DNA of 9,914 nucleotides from Verrucomicrobiota bacterium (GCA_021323835.1 JAJPKI010000290.1:1-9914), one strand, 5' to 3'. Numbered from the stretch's first letter, positions 1 to 7,528 are shown. The notes: generated from the letters alone by a model not told the origin. Made by a program: numbers and translations.

Positions 1-2
1 CG

Positions 3-1055
3 AATTTTTTCCCACAGGCGAAACAAACGCTGGAAATCTTGCGCGTTCATGGACGCATTCCATTGCTCGTCGGCTGTTCCAGCACGGCGCTGATTTGTGG
101 CGACCGCGAAATTGAAAGCGCGTCGGGAATTGCGCTCGCGCTTTATTCGTTGCCCAACGCGGAATTAAAAAGTTTTCGCTTCACACAACAGCAGGTTGAA
201 GAATTCGAAGGCGGCGATTATTGGCCGACTCAAAGCGGCGTTGCGCCGGAAAATTCAAACGGCTGGCTGACGTTTATTGACCCGTTTCATCTCGACGCGG
301 AAAGTTGGCTCGCATCGTGGAACGAATCTTACAAATCGCTGCCGGTTTACGGCGGACTGGCAAGCGGCATTTTTCAAGACCAGACAACGCAGATTTATTT
401 GGATGGTGACGTTTTTGAAGACGGCGGCGTGGCGATTTCTGTCGGCGGCGACGTAAAATTGTCCGGCGTCATTTCGCAAGGCTGCACGCCGATTGGCGAA
501 ACATGGACGCTCACGCGCGTCGAACAAAATTTAATCCGCCAAATCGGAAACCGCCCGGCGTATTCCGTGCTCGCGGAAACATTTCAAAAACTTCCGCCCG
601 CTGAACAGCAAAAAGCGCGCGGCAATTTATTGATTGGTCTCGTGGTAAATGAATATCTCGAAGATTTTCATCGCGGTGATTTTCTGGTGCGCAATTTGAT
701 TGGCGGCGACCCGAATTCCGGCGTGCTCGCCGTCGGTGCATTGCCGCGCACCGGCCAAATGATGCAGTTTCAACGTCGCGACGCTGACGCGGCGAACGAA
801 GATATGAGCGAATTGCTCTCGCGCACGAAAAAGGAAATTGGCGCGACGACAATTTACGGCGGCTGCCTTTGTTGCTGCAATGGTCGTGGCAAAAATCTTT
901 TTGGCAAATCGAATCACGACGCGGAATTGATTCAAAAAGAATTGGGTCCGCTCGGCCTCGCCGGATTTTTTTGCAACGGCGAAATCGGGCCGGTCGGCGG
1001 GAAAAATTATTTGCACGGATTCACCGCGTCGTTGGCGCTGTTTGTGAAGAAGTAA
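3..1055 (+). CDS. FIST domain signal-transduction protein, 5' end outside window
   Basis: FIST-family protein (FIST_N plus FIST_C), a predicted cytoplasmic small-ligand sensor, here without any attached output domain. The frame is open from base 3, and the 12 codons before the first possible start (a TTG at 39) read like family sequence leading into PLLVGCSS, so the gene begins upstream and the TTG is not its start. About 350 residues are visible. Numbering from that TTG, the FIST_N part holds LLVGCSST (9-16) and VYGGLASG (103-110). The FIST_C part ends with NGRGKNLFG (281-289), NHD (292-294), GFFCNGEIGPVGG (309-321) and LHGFTASLALF (325-335), all hallmarks of the family. An unusual CLCCC run sits just before NGRG. 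The next gene starts 36 bases downstream in the same direction. The ligand cannot be told from sequence; family membership is near certain. Confidence 0.93.
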   Translation, partial: NFFPQAKQTLEILRVHGRIPLLVGCSSTALICGDREIESASGIALALYSLPNAELKSFRFTQQQVEEFEGGDYWPTQSGVAPENSNGWLTFIDPFHLDAESWLASWNESYKSLPVYGGLASGIFQDQTTQIYLDGDVFEDGGVAISVGGDVKLSGVISQGCTPIGETWTLTRVEQNLIRQIGNRPAYSVLAETFQKLPPAEQQKARGNLLIGLVVNEYLEDFHRGDFLVRNLIGGDPNSGVLAVGALPRTGQMMQFQRRDADAANEDMSELLSRTKKEIGATTIYGGCLCCCNGRGKNLFGKSNHDAELIQKELGPLGLAGFFCNGEIGPVGGKNYLHGFTASLALFVKK

Positions 1056-1091
1056 TTTCAGTTCGCAATTGCATTTGGCTGCGGGAAAGTC

Positions 1092-1520
1092 ATGCTGGTC
1101 AAAATGGCCGAGGAACAAAAATCCGAATCTCATCAACCGGAAATGCCGAAACATTCCGGTCCACGCCGACGCGGTCGTCGCGGCGGACGTGGACGACGAC
1201 GTCCCGCGCCAATTGCATCGGCGCCGGTTTCTAGTGCTCCAATTGAAACAGCAGAGCCCATTGAGCGTGAATTTTCTGATTTATCGGAAGCGCCGCAGCA
1301 GCGAGAAAAGTTTCAACGTCCGCGCCGCAGCGGTTCACCGTTGATGCAAGCGGCGGATGAAGTCGCTGAAGTCATTGAATCGCTGAAACAAACGCTCGCG
1401 CAAATGGAAGAAGTTTTGGAACTGATTGAAACTGCCGAGCGACAAAAATTAACCGACGAGAAGGAAATTGAATCACTTCGCCGCGCGTTGCGGCAATTGC
1501 AGCCGCGTCGGCCGCAATAA
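1092..1520 (+). CDS. Small Arg/Gly-rich, coiled-coil hypothetical protein
   Basis: I do not recognise a family. The 142-residue product has two visible parts. The N-terminal half is disordered and strongly basic, with an RG/RGG-like patch RRRGRRGGRGRRR at residues 25-37 followed by a Pro/Ala/Ser/Glu linker. The C-terminal half (about 85-136) is a continuous charged helix with leucine spacing typical of a coiled coil, ending in a basic tail QPRRPQ. The patch suggests nucleic-acid or membrane-phosphate binding and the helix suggests oligomerisation; both are inference. The start at 1092 has GGGAAAG only two bases upstream, which is short; the ATG at 1104 (MAEEQK) is an alternative. It lies between the FIST gene (36-base gap) and the RMD1-like gene (47-base gap), probably in one transcript. 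The even, low-complexity basic composition leaves some doubt, but the coiled-coil half looks truly coding. Confidence 0.75.
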   Translation: MLVKMAEEQKSESHQPEMPKHSGPRRRGRRGGRGRRRPAPIASAPVSSAPIETAEPIEREFSDLSEAPQQREKFQRPRRSGSPLMQAADEVAEVIESLKQTLAQMEEVLELIETAERQKLTDEKEIESLRRALRQLQPRRPQ

Positions 1521-1567
1521 TTTCGGTTCTTCGACAATCCTTCCTTCGTGGATTAAGTTGCAGCGGC

Positions 1568-2716
1568 ATGATTATGGCCGCTGAACAAACCAGATTGGTC
1601 GAGCGCAAAGCTGCGCGTTACGCGGGCGAAGTCGTTTATATTTACGCGTTTGACGTGGCTTACGATACCGCGCGCAAGCCGATTCGCGAGCTGCTCGGCC
1701 AGCCGGTCGCGCAATTTTCCGTGGACGGCAGCAAACGCAGCCCGCGCCAATTGTTTTTCTATCGTCCGCAAATGATTCGACTTCCGCCTGCCGAACGCAT
1801 CGGGCCTTTCGGTGCGGTTCGCGTCGAGCGCGCGATTAAATTGCTTCCCGTCGGCGCCATTAGCATCACCGTGCGTGTGCCATTCGCCGTGAATCACATC
1901 GAAGATTTGGTTGCGTTTCACGATTTGAAATTCGGAGCGAGTCCGTTGCACGACGAAGTGCGGATGCTCGCGCAAGATGTCGTCAACGAATTGAAAGAAC
2001 ATTTCATCCGTCCGCAATCGCAATTGCCGGAGGAAGAAGCTTACACCGTTTTTTGCATTGCCGCGCCGGTGCCCGGCTCGAATGGCGAATCGGAGAAAGC
2101 GGAGAACTGGTTTCAATTGCATCGTCGCCAGGTTGCGGCGCTGTTGACGCAGGAAGGAGAAAGTCAGCGGCTCTCAAAACAGGAATCCGACGAATCCACC
2201 GGTCGCTACTTGAGCTACTACGAAGACGATTTGCTCGTGATTGACTGGGACGCCGCGCTGCTGATTGATGAGCCGCGCGATTTTGACGAAACGCTTTACA
2301 TCATGGAACTTGCGAATTTGCAACTCGCCGAACTCGAAGCTTACGACCGGCTTTTGGACGAAGCGCTCGAACGCTCGTATCGCGACCTTGCCGGTCAAAC
2401 GATGCGCTCACGCGTGGACATTCTCCGCGAACTGCGAGAAATTCGCGTGGATATGGCGCGTTTCAGCGACGAACTGTCCAACATCACAAAATTTTTTGGC
2501 GATTGGCATCTGGCGCGCATTTACGAAAAACTCGCGACGCGTTTTCATCTTGGCGAATGGCATCGCAACATTGACGGAAAAATCAAGACACTCGCCGACC
2601 TTTATCAATTGCTCAAGCAGGACCAGACCAATCGCTGGATGATGATTTTGGAAGTAACGATTGTGTTGCTGTTCGTGATTGACCTTGTGATTCTCGTCAT
2701 GGGATTGAAGCATTAA
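1568..2716 (+). CDS. Tail-anchored RMD1/DUF155-like protein
   Basis: A 382-residue protein whose layout resembles the RMD1/Sif2 (DUF155) family: a mixed alpha/beta N-terminal region (residues 20-170), a segment YLSYYEDDLLVIDWDAALL (214-232), then long charged helices (about 240-355, including ELANLQLAELEAYDRLLD), and one C-terminal membrane helix at 357-379 followed by a two- or three-residue tail. In that family the C-terminal helix anchors the protein with most of it in the cytosol; its bacterial role is not established. Motifs such as YDTARKPIRELLG (32-44) and FFGDWHLARIYEKL (309-322) look conserved but I cannot assign a reaction. Start ATG 1568 or ATG 1574 are both possible; neither has a clear ribosome-binding site. 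It follows the coiled-coil gene by 47 bases and ends tail to tail with the YyaL-like gene. The family call rests on architecture and remembered resemblance. Confidence 0.7.
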   Translation: MIMAAEQTRLVERKAARYAGEVVYIYAFDVAYDTARKPIRELLGQPVAQFSVDGSKRSPRQLFFYRPQMIRLPPAERIGPFGAVRVERAIKLLPVGAISITVRVPFAVNHIEDLVAFHDLKFGASPLHDEVRMLAQDVVNELKEHFIRPQSQLPEEEAYTVFCIAAPVPGSNGESEKAENWFQLHRRQVAALLTQEGESQRLSKQESDESTGRYLSYYEDDLLVIDWDAALLIDEPRDFDETLYIMELANLQLAELEAYDRLLDEALERSYRDLAGQTMRSRVDILRELREIRVDMARFSDELSNITKFFGDWHLARIYEKLATRFHLGEWHRNIDGKIKTLADLYQLLKQDQTNRWMMILEVTIVLLFVIDLVILVMGLKH

Positions 2717-4752
2717 CGCAGCAAAATTTTTAGTTCGTCTGCGTCGCTCGTCGGCGGCTGGCACGAATTGCCGCTGCAAAGATAAACCGTCGCGTCGCCT
2801 TTTGCCGGAAGCGTGCGCGCGAATTCTTCCACCGCACCGGAATTTCCGGAAACAATTTTTTTGGGTTGATAAACTGAATGCGCCGAGCACAGCAATTCCT
2901 GAAATTTTTTGGAACTGGAATTTCCAGCGACGACCATTCGCTTCGGTTCCTGCAACGAAAAATCCAGCGCATGCAGCATGAATGGCATTGCCTGTGGAAA
3001 ATGTTCCAGCCGATGCGCGAACAATTGCAATGTTCTTTCCGCCGCTTCTATGAAATTCTTTCTGCCCGTAATCGCGCCGAGCTTTAGCAAAGAAATGGTT
3101 GCGACGGAATTTCCGCTTGGCTCCGCGCCGTCGTAATCGTCTTTGACTCGCAAAATCAAATCTTTGGAATCCGCAATGCTTTGCCAAAAGCCGCCGTTTT
3201 CGGAATCATAAAATTTCGCGAGCATCGTCTCGGCCAATTCAATCGCAAAATCCAAATGCGACGGCTCCAGCGTCGCTTCATAAAGCTCGATGACGCCGGA
3301 AAGATAAAATGCGTAGCCTTCGAGCAACTCCACGTTGTCGCGCTCGCCATCGCGCCAGCGATGAAACAGCGTGCCACTACGACCATTATTTTGCTGCCAA
3401 AGTTTTTGTTTGATGAATGACAGATTTTTCTCCGTGGCGGCTAAATATTTTCCCTCGCCCAAAACAATTCCCGCGCGAGCAAAGGCGCCGAGCATCAAGC
3501 CGTTCCAAGACGCCAAAATTTTATCGTCCAAATGCGGACGAATTCGTTTTGCACGCGCCGAGAGCATTTTCTGTTTCGCCGATTCGAGTAATGGTAAATC
3601 GTTTGGCGAAACATTTGGATTGGCGATGCTCAAAACATTTTGTCCGGACAGTGGTTGTGGATGGCTGTGGTCGGTGAAATTTCCTTCCGTCGTGATGCCG
3701 AAAAATTTCGCAGCGACATTGAATTCATCAACCGTCAGCAATTTGGAAAGCTCATCTTTCGTCCAACAATAAAACTTTCCTTCGTGGCCTTCGCTGTCAG
3801 CGTCTTCAGCAGAATAAAATCCTCCATCGGGATGCGTCATATCCCGCAAAACGTAATCCAAAATATCGCGGACGACGTCGGCATGGCGCTTGTCGCCGCT
3901 GATAAGAAATGCGTCGAGATAAAGCTGCGCGAGTTGCGCGTTGTCGTAGAGCATTTTTTCGAAATGCGGCACGAGCCATTCGGCGTCCACGGAATAGCGC
4001 GCAAATCCGCCGCCGAGCTGGTCGTGAATTCCGCCGGCGGCCATCGCGTCGCACGTTTTCAAAACCATTTGCGCGGGTTCGTCGTCAGAAAATCGTTTTG
4101 CTGCGCGAAACAGAAATGAAGGGGTTGACGGTTGCGGAAATTTTGGCGCGGCGCCAAAACCACCATGCTGTGAGTCGAACATTTTTTTGAAAAAGTCCGC
4201 CGCATTTTTCAAAGTATCAGCATTTAATGCAGACTTTTCTTCAGCAACCGCCGTCATCGCATTTTCCATCCGCGAATGAATATCGCCCGCGGAAATCAAA
4301 ATGTCTTTGTGTCGTTCCTGCCAGAGTTGCGAAATGTGCTGGAGCAATTGCAAAAAACTTGGGCGACCGTAACGCGCATCCGGTGGAAAATATGTGCCGC
4401 CAAAAAACGGTTTTAAATCCGGCGTAAGAAAAACGCTCATCGGCCAGCCGCCGCTGCCGGTCGTGGATTGCACGAACGTCATGTAAATTTTGTCCACGTC
4501 GGGACGTTCCTCGCGGTCCACTTTGATGCTGATGAAATGTTCGTTGAGATATTTTCCGACGCGCTCGTCCTCAAAACTTTCGCGCTCCATCACGTGGCAC
4601 CAATGACAAGTTGAATAACCGACGCTCAAGAAAATTGGCTTGTTCTCGCGGCGCGATTTCTCGAATGCCTCGTCGCCCCACGCAAACCAGTCCACCGGAT
4701 TATGCGCGTGTTGCAACAGATACGGCGATTTTTCCTTTCCCAGACGATTCAT
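2713..4752 (-). CDS. Thioredoxin-domain protein, YyaL/SPATA20 family (DUF255)
   Basis: Full-length (679 residues, the usual size) member of the YyaL/SPATA20 family. The N-terminus begins with the family signature NRLGKEKSPYLLQHAHNPVDW (from residue 2), followed by a thioredoxin-like domain (about 1-170) with a CHWC redox motif at 49-52, DREERPDVD, and GGWPMSVFLTP. The rest forms an alpha/alpha-barrel domain like that of N-acylglucosamine 2-epimerases and glycoside hydrolases, with GGFGAAPKFPQP, GGIHDQLGGGFARYSVD, VPHFEKMLYDNAQLAQLY and DDKILASWNGLML. The protein is predicted cytosolic, with no signal peptide. The biochemical activity of the family is not firmly known; the CxxC suggests thiol chemistry and the barrel suggests carbohydrate binding. 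The start at 4752 agrees with family N-termini. It is divergent from the CPBP protease gene and shares its stop codon bases with the convergent RMD1-like gene. Confidence 0.96.
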   Translation of the reverse strand: MNRLGKEKSPYLLQHAHNPVDWFAWGDEAFEKSRRENKPIFLSVGYSTCHWCHVMERESFEDERVGKYLNEHFISIKVDREERPDVDKIYMTFVQSTTGSGGWPMSVFLTPDLKPFFGGTYFPPDARYGRPSFLQLLQHISQLWQERHKDILISAGDIHSRMENAMTAVAEEKSALNADTLKNAADFFKKMFDSQHGGFGAAPKFPQPSTPSFLFRAAKRFSDDEPAQMVLKTCDAMAAGGIHDQLGGGFARYSVDAEWLVPHFEKMLYDNAQLAQLYLDAFLISGDKRHADVVRDILDYVLRDMTHPDGGFYSAEDADSEGHEGKFYCWTKDELSKLLTVDEFNVAAKFFGITTEGNFTDHSHPQPLSGQNVLSIANPNVSPNDLPLLESAKQKMLSARAKRIRPHLDDKILASWNGLMLGAFARAGIVLGEGKYLAATEKNLSFIKQKLWQQNNGRSGTLFHRWRDGERDNVELLEGYAFYLSGVIELYEATLEPSHLDFAIELAETMLAKFYDSENGGFWQSIADSKDLILRVKDDYDGAEPSGNSVATISLLKLGAITGRKNFIEAAERTLQLFAHRLEHFPQAMPFMLHALDFSLQEPKRMVVAGNSSSKKFQELLCSAHSVYQPKKIVSGNSGAVEEFARTLPAKGDATVYLCSGNSCQPPTSDADELKILLR

Positions 4753-4814
4753 CCCGCAAACATAAGCGCAAAATTAAAAACTTAAAATTCAAATCCATTT
4801 CGCTAAACTGCCGC
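4753..4814. promoter_or_regulatory. AT-rich divergent intergenic region
   Basis: This 62-base gap separates the divergent starts of the YyaL-like gene and the CPBP-thiL-tsaE-tsaB operon, so both promoters should lie in or near it. Bases 4769-4799 are almost entirely A and T, in clear contrast to the flanking coding sequence. I could not pick out a convincing -35/-10 pair on either strand, and neither gene has a strong Shine-Dalgarno sequence. The assignment rests on gene arrangement and base composition only. Confidence 0.45.
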
Positions 4815-5516
4815 ATGTCGAAAAAGTCGTGGCGAATCGAAACTGTGCTCCTGTTTTTGGGGGCGCAATTTTTTTGTTTTTGCTTTGCGATGCTGGCCGG
4901 CAATCTTTTGCACAAATTTCACGTCGTCAATTTTCAGCGCGACAACGATTTTGGATTCATTCTGCTCGCGACGCTTGGATTTCAAGGCGCGACGTGGATT
5001 TTGATTCCAATTTTTCTGCGACTGAACGAAGTCCGGTTGCGCGACGCGTTCGGCTTGAACATTTGGAATTTTTTTCGCGCGGTAGTTTGGGCGATTGCTG
5101 TCGTCATTGCCGCGCTGGCGCTGGAATTTCTTTACGAATTCATTTTGCAAAAAATCGGCTGGCATCCCAAGTCGCAGACCGCCGTGGAATTGCTCAACAA
5201 CGCGCCGCTGTGGCCGACAGGAATTTATCTTGGATTTTTCGCCGTGGTGCTTGCGCCGGTCGCTGAAGAATTTATTTTTCGCGGCGTTTTATTCACGTTC
5301 GTCAAAAATTTTGGCCTGCCGAAACTCGCGTGGATTGGCGTCAGCCTTTTGTTTGCGTTGGTTCACGGCGATGCCGGAATTTTTGCTCCGCTTTTCTTTC
5401 TCGCGCTGATGTTGACATGGCTTTACGAAAAAACTGAAAATCTTCTCGCGCCGATTTTGGCGCACGCGCTCTTCAACACCGCCAATCTTGTCGCGCTCAT
5501 TTATCAAAACCGATGA
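4815..5516 (+). CDS. CPBP-family (Abi/CAAX-like) intramembrane metalloprotease
   Basis: Membrane protein of 233 residues in the CPBP family, related to Rce1 CAAX proteases. Hydrophobic segments lie at about 9-33, 48-70, 88-112, 135-150, 170-186 and 190-205. The three family motifs are present: EEFIFRG (E151, E152, R156), H184 in FALVHGD, and HALFN with H217 and N221; together they form the metal-binding catalytic site. Bacterial members are linked to bacteriocin self-immunity or protein processing, but no bacteriocin gene is visible here, so the substrate is unknown. I chose ATG 4815 because MSKKSWRIE leads directly into the first membrane helix; the frame is open much further upstream, but that part is the antisense of the YyaL-like gene. 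Its TGA overlaps the ATG of thiL by four bases, making it the first gene of the operon. Confidence 0.9.
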   Translation: MSKKSWRIETVLLFLGAQFFCFCFAMLAGNLLHKFHVVNFQRDNDFGFILLATLGFQGATWILIPIFLRLNEVRLRDAFGLNIWNFFRAVVWAIAVVIAALALEFLYEFILQKIGWHPKSQTAVELLNNAPLWPTGIYLGFFAVVLAPVAEEFIFRGVLFTFVKNFGLPKLAWIGVSLLFALVHGDAGIFAPLFFLALMLTWLYEKTENLLAPILAHALFNTANLVALIYQNR

Positions 5517-6442
5517 ACGAATTTGAACTCATCGCCAGACTGACGAAATCGCTGCCGACGAACGAAAATGTTTTGGCGGGAACAGGCGATGATTGCGCCG
5601 TTTTGGATTTTGGCGGCGACAAATTATTTTTGTTCAAAACCGACGCCATCGTTGAAGGAATTCATTTCACGAAAGAAACGCCGCCGGAAAAAATCGGACA
5701 CAAAGCGCTCGCGCGATGTTTGAGCGACATCGCGGCTATGGCCGGAACGCCAAGCGCCGCACTCGTGACAATTGGTTTGTCGAAGAATTTCGATGCCGAA
5801 TTCATCGCAAAGATTTACGACGGCATGAGCGCTGTCGCGAAAAAATTTAATGTGGCGATTGTCGGCGGCGAAACGACGACAAATCCCGAACGTATTTTCA
5901 TTTCCATTACGCTACTCGGGACGGTTGCGCGCGGAAAACAAATTCTGCGCGGCGGCGCAAAAATCGGCGACGCGATTTTTGTCACCGGCGAACTCGGCGG
6001 TTCGATTGCCGAAAAGCATTTGGATTTTGAGCCCCGAATCGCCGAGGCCAATTGGCTGGCCGAACATTTTGCAATTCACGCGATGATTGATTTAAGCGAT
6101 GGCTTGGCCGGCGATTTGCGGCACATTTTGAACGCGAGCAACGTCGGTGCGGAAATTTTGAAATCAGCCATTCCCATTTCTCGTGAGGCGAAATTGGCGG
6201 CAAAAAAGAGTTCGACGGCAAAACCGGCTTTCGTCGCCGCGCTGACCGATGGCGAAGATTTTGAATTGCTATTTACCATCGCGAGCAAGGATGCGGTGAA
6301 GTTGCTCGATGGATGGAAAAAGAAATTTCCGAAATTGAGATTGAGCTGCATCGGCAAAATTGTTTCCGGCGACAGCATCACGATTCGTGATAAATCCGGC
6401 TCGCACAAATTCAACGCGCATGGCTACGTTCATTTCGCATAG
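5513..6442 (+). CDS. thiL: Thiamine-monophosphate kinase
   Basis: ThiL phosphorylates thiamine monophosphate with ATP to give thiamine pyrophosphate, the last step of the cytosolic cofactor pathway. The 309-residue length is normal. It belongs to the PurM/AIR-synthase-like fold, with the family motifs in order: GTGDDCAV (23-30), KTDAIVEGIHF (42-52), SDIAAMAG (71-78), VGGETT (117-122), MIDLSDGLAGDL (191-202), DGEDFELLF (246-254) and a C-terminal GYVHF (304-308). The Asp-rich motifs bind Mg-ATP and thiamine phosphate. The ATG overlaps the CPBP stop as ATGA with no ribosome-binding site of its own, which points to translational coupling. Its last 23 bases also encode the first codons of tsaE. 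No thiamine synthesis gene or TPP riboswitch is visible in the window, so it probably is not regulated with the rest of the pathway. Confidence 0.97.
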   Translation: MNEFELIARLTKSLPTNENVLAGTGDDCAVLDFGGDKLFLFKTDAIVEGIHFTKETPPEKIGHKALARCLSDIAAMAGTPSAALVTIGLSKNFDAEFIAKIYDGMSAVAKKFNVAIVGGETTTNPERIFISITLLGTVARGKQILRGGAKIGDAIFVTGELGGSIAEKHLDFEPRIAEANWLAEHFAIHAMIDLSDGLAGDLRHILNASNVGAEILKSAIPISREAKLAAKKSSTAKPAFVAALTDGEDFELLFTIASKDAVKLLDGWKKKFPKLRLSCIGKIVSGDSITIRDKSGSHKFNAHGYVHFA

Positions 6443-6851
6443 TCCGGCGGAAACCGAATCGCTCGGCGAGCAATTTGGCCGCGTGGCGAAAAACGGAACG
6501 GTCATCGCGCTTTCGGGCGAACTCGGCGCGGGCAAGACGCAATTCGTGAAAGGCCTCGCGCGCGGCTTGGGAATTTCCGTGCGTGTGCATTCGCCGACGT
6601 TCACGCTCGTCAACGAATACGGCGGCGGACGGTTGAAATTATTTCATTTGGATTTGTATCGGCTTGAAACGCCGCAGCAAATTGTGTCGGCGGGCATCGA
6701 AGAGTTTTTGCAGCCGGACGGCGTTAGCGTGATTGAATGGGCGGAGCGATTGGCAGATGGCAGATGGCAGGTGGCAGATGGCAAAATCAAAAAAGTGAAG
6801 ATTGAAATTGTTGGTGAATCGGAACGGAAAATTGTTTACGACGAATTATGA
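6420..6851 (+). CDS. tsaE: tRNA t6A threonylcarbamoyltransferase complex ATPase TsaE
   Basis: TsaE is the P-loop ATPase that works with TsaB and TsaD to place threonylcarbamoyl on A37 of ANN-reading tRNAs (t6A). The 143-residue product shows the Walker A motif GELGAGKT (33-40), SPTFTLVNEY (58-67), FHLDLYRL (75-82) and VIEWAERL (104-111). The start at 6420 gives MATFISHSPAET, a typical family N-terminus; in-frame upstream codons lie inside thiL and do not look like TsaE. It overlaps thiL by 23 bases and tsaB by the four bases ATGA, so expression is likely coupled. Between the core and the last beta strands (residues 111-122) the coding sequence is an imperfect 7-base tandem repeat giving ADGRWQVADGK, where family members normally have a variable loop. 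The reading frame is intact and the protein is probably functional. Confidence 0.95.
   Translation: MATFISHSPAETESLGEQFGRVAKNGTVIALSGELGAGKTQFVKGLARGLGISVRVHSPTFTLVNEYGGGRLKLFHLDLYRLETPQQIVSAGIEEFLQPDGVSVIEWAERLADGRWQVADGKIKKVKIEIVGESERKIVYDEL
6751..6785 (+). repeat. Heptanucleotide tandem repeat, five units, inside tsaE
   Basis: Five head-to-tail copies of TGGCAGA: units 1, 2 and 4 are exact, unit 3 ends in G (TGGCAGG), and unit 5 reads TGGCAAA. It lies in codons 111-122 of tsaE. Since seven is not a multiple of three, gain or loss of one unit would shift the frame before the final strands, while three units (21 bases) would keep it. Confidence 0.9.
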
Positions 6852-7501
6852 CGATTCTCGCGCTTGAATTTTCTTCGGAACAACGCAGCGTCGCCGTCGC
6901 GCACGGGAATTCTGTTTTTGAAGCCGCTGAAACGGGCGGACGCAGCACGGCGGCATTCGCGATGATTGAACGTGTTTTGGCGGAAGCAAAAATTGAGCGC
7001 GAAGAAATTGAAGCAATTGCGATTGGAATCGGGCCGGGAAGTTACACGGGAATTCGCGCGGCCATTGCGATGGCTCAAGGCTGGCAATTGGCGCGCGCAG
7101 TAAAATTGCTTGGTGTGAGCAGCGTTGAAGCAATTGCGGCGCAGGCGCAGATGGAGAAAATTTTTGGCGAAGTCAATGTTGTCGTAGATGCGCAGCGCGG
7201 AGAAATTTATCTGGCGCGATTTGAAATCTCGGAAACGGCGATAAAAGAAATTGAACCGCTAAAAATTATTTCGCCGGAGAAAATTTCGTTTGGCGAGGAC
7301 GCTCGCGTCAATTTAATTGGACCGGAAGCAACAAAATGGTTTCCATCTGGAAAAATTATTTTTCCGCGCGCGGCGACGGTTGCGCAATTGGCGGCGAAGA
7401 AGAGCGATTTTGTTTCCGGTGAGAAGCTGGAGCCGATTTATTTGCGGGAAGTCAATTTTGTAAAGGCCGCGCTGAAAAATCCGCCAATTGCCAAATTTTG
7501 A
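6848..7501 (+). CDS. tsaB: tRNA t6A complex protein TsaB (YeaZ)
   Basis: TsaB is the non-catalytic ASKHA-fold partner of TsaD and TsaE in t6A synthesis. The 217-residue length is typical. The N-terminus MTILALEFSS matches the family's first beta strand (usually ILaiDTS), and GIGPGSYTGIRAAIAMAQG (60-78) with DAQRGEIYLARF (114-125) are strong family markers. The usual RHS motif near residue 32 is replaced by GRSTAAF, which is acceptable because TsaB is not the catalytic subunit. The ATG overlaps the tsaE stop as ATGA, and no separate ribosome-binding site is visible. It is the last gene of the operon; I see no strong hairpin terminator after its stop. The catalytic partner tsaD and the tsaC gene are not in this window. 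Confidence 0.96.
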   Translation: MTILALEFSSEQRSVAVAHGNSVFEAAETGGRSTAAFAMIERVLAEAKIEREEIEAIAIGIGPGSYTGIRAAIAMAQGWQLARAVKLLGVSSVEAIAAQAQMEKIFGEVNVVVDAQRGEIYLARFEISETAIKEIEPLKIISPEKISFGEDARVNLIGPEATKWFPSGKIIFPRAATVAQLAAKKSDFVSGEKLEPIYLREVNFVKAALKNPPIAKF

Positions 7502-7528
7502 GACAGTTGTTTCTGAAAACCATTGGAT

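Noticed and set aside
39..41. TTG as the start codon of the FIST gene.
   Set aside because: The frame remains open to base 3 and the upstream codons fit the family, so this TTG is internal.
627..1154. A 175-codon minus-strand open frame antisense to the FIST gene.
   Set aside because: The plus-strand FIST motifs are unmistakable; the antisense product is Arg/Phe-rich without domains.
1536..1554. A hairpin AATCC / GGATT with a nine-base loop between the coiled-coil and RMD1-like genes, considered as a terminator or attenuator.
   Set aside because: The stem has only five pairs, with no following T run; expected by chance.
2408..3187. A 259-codon minus-strand open frame across the end of the RMD1-like gene and the end of the YyaL-like gene.
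   Set aside because: It runs antisense to one well-supported gene and out of frame within another, is rich in Arg/Lys/Phe in a way typical of shadow translation, and shows no recognisable motif.
4611..4814. An N-terminal extension of the CPBP protease reading frame by 68 codons.
   Set aside because: Most of it lies antisense to the conserved N-terminus of the YyaL-like protein, is Arg/Ser/Pro-rich, and precedes a natural start at 4815 just before the first membrane helix.
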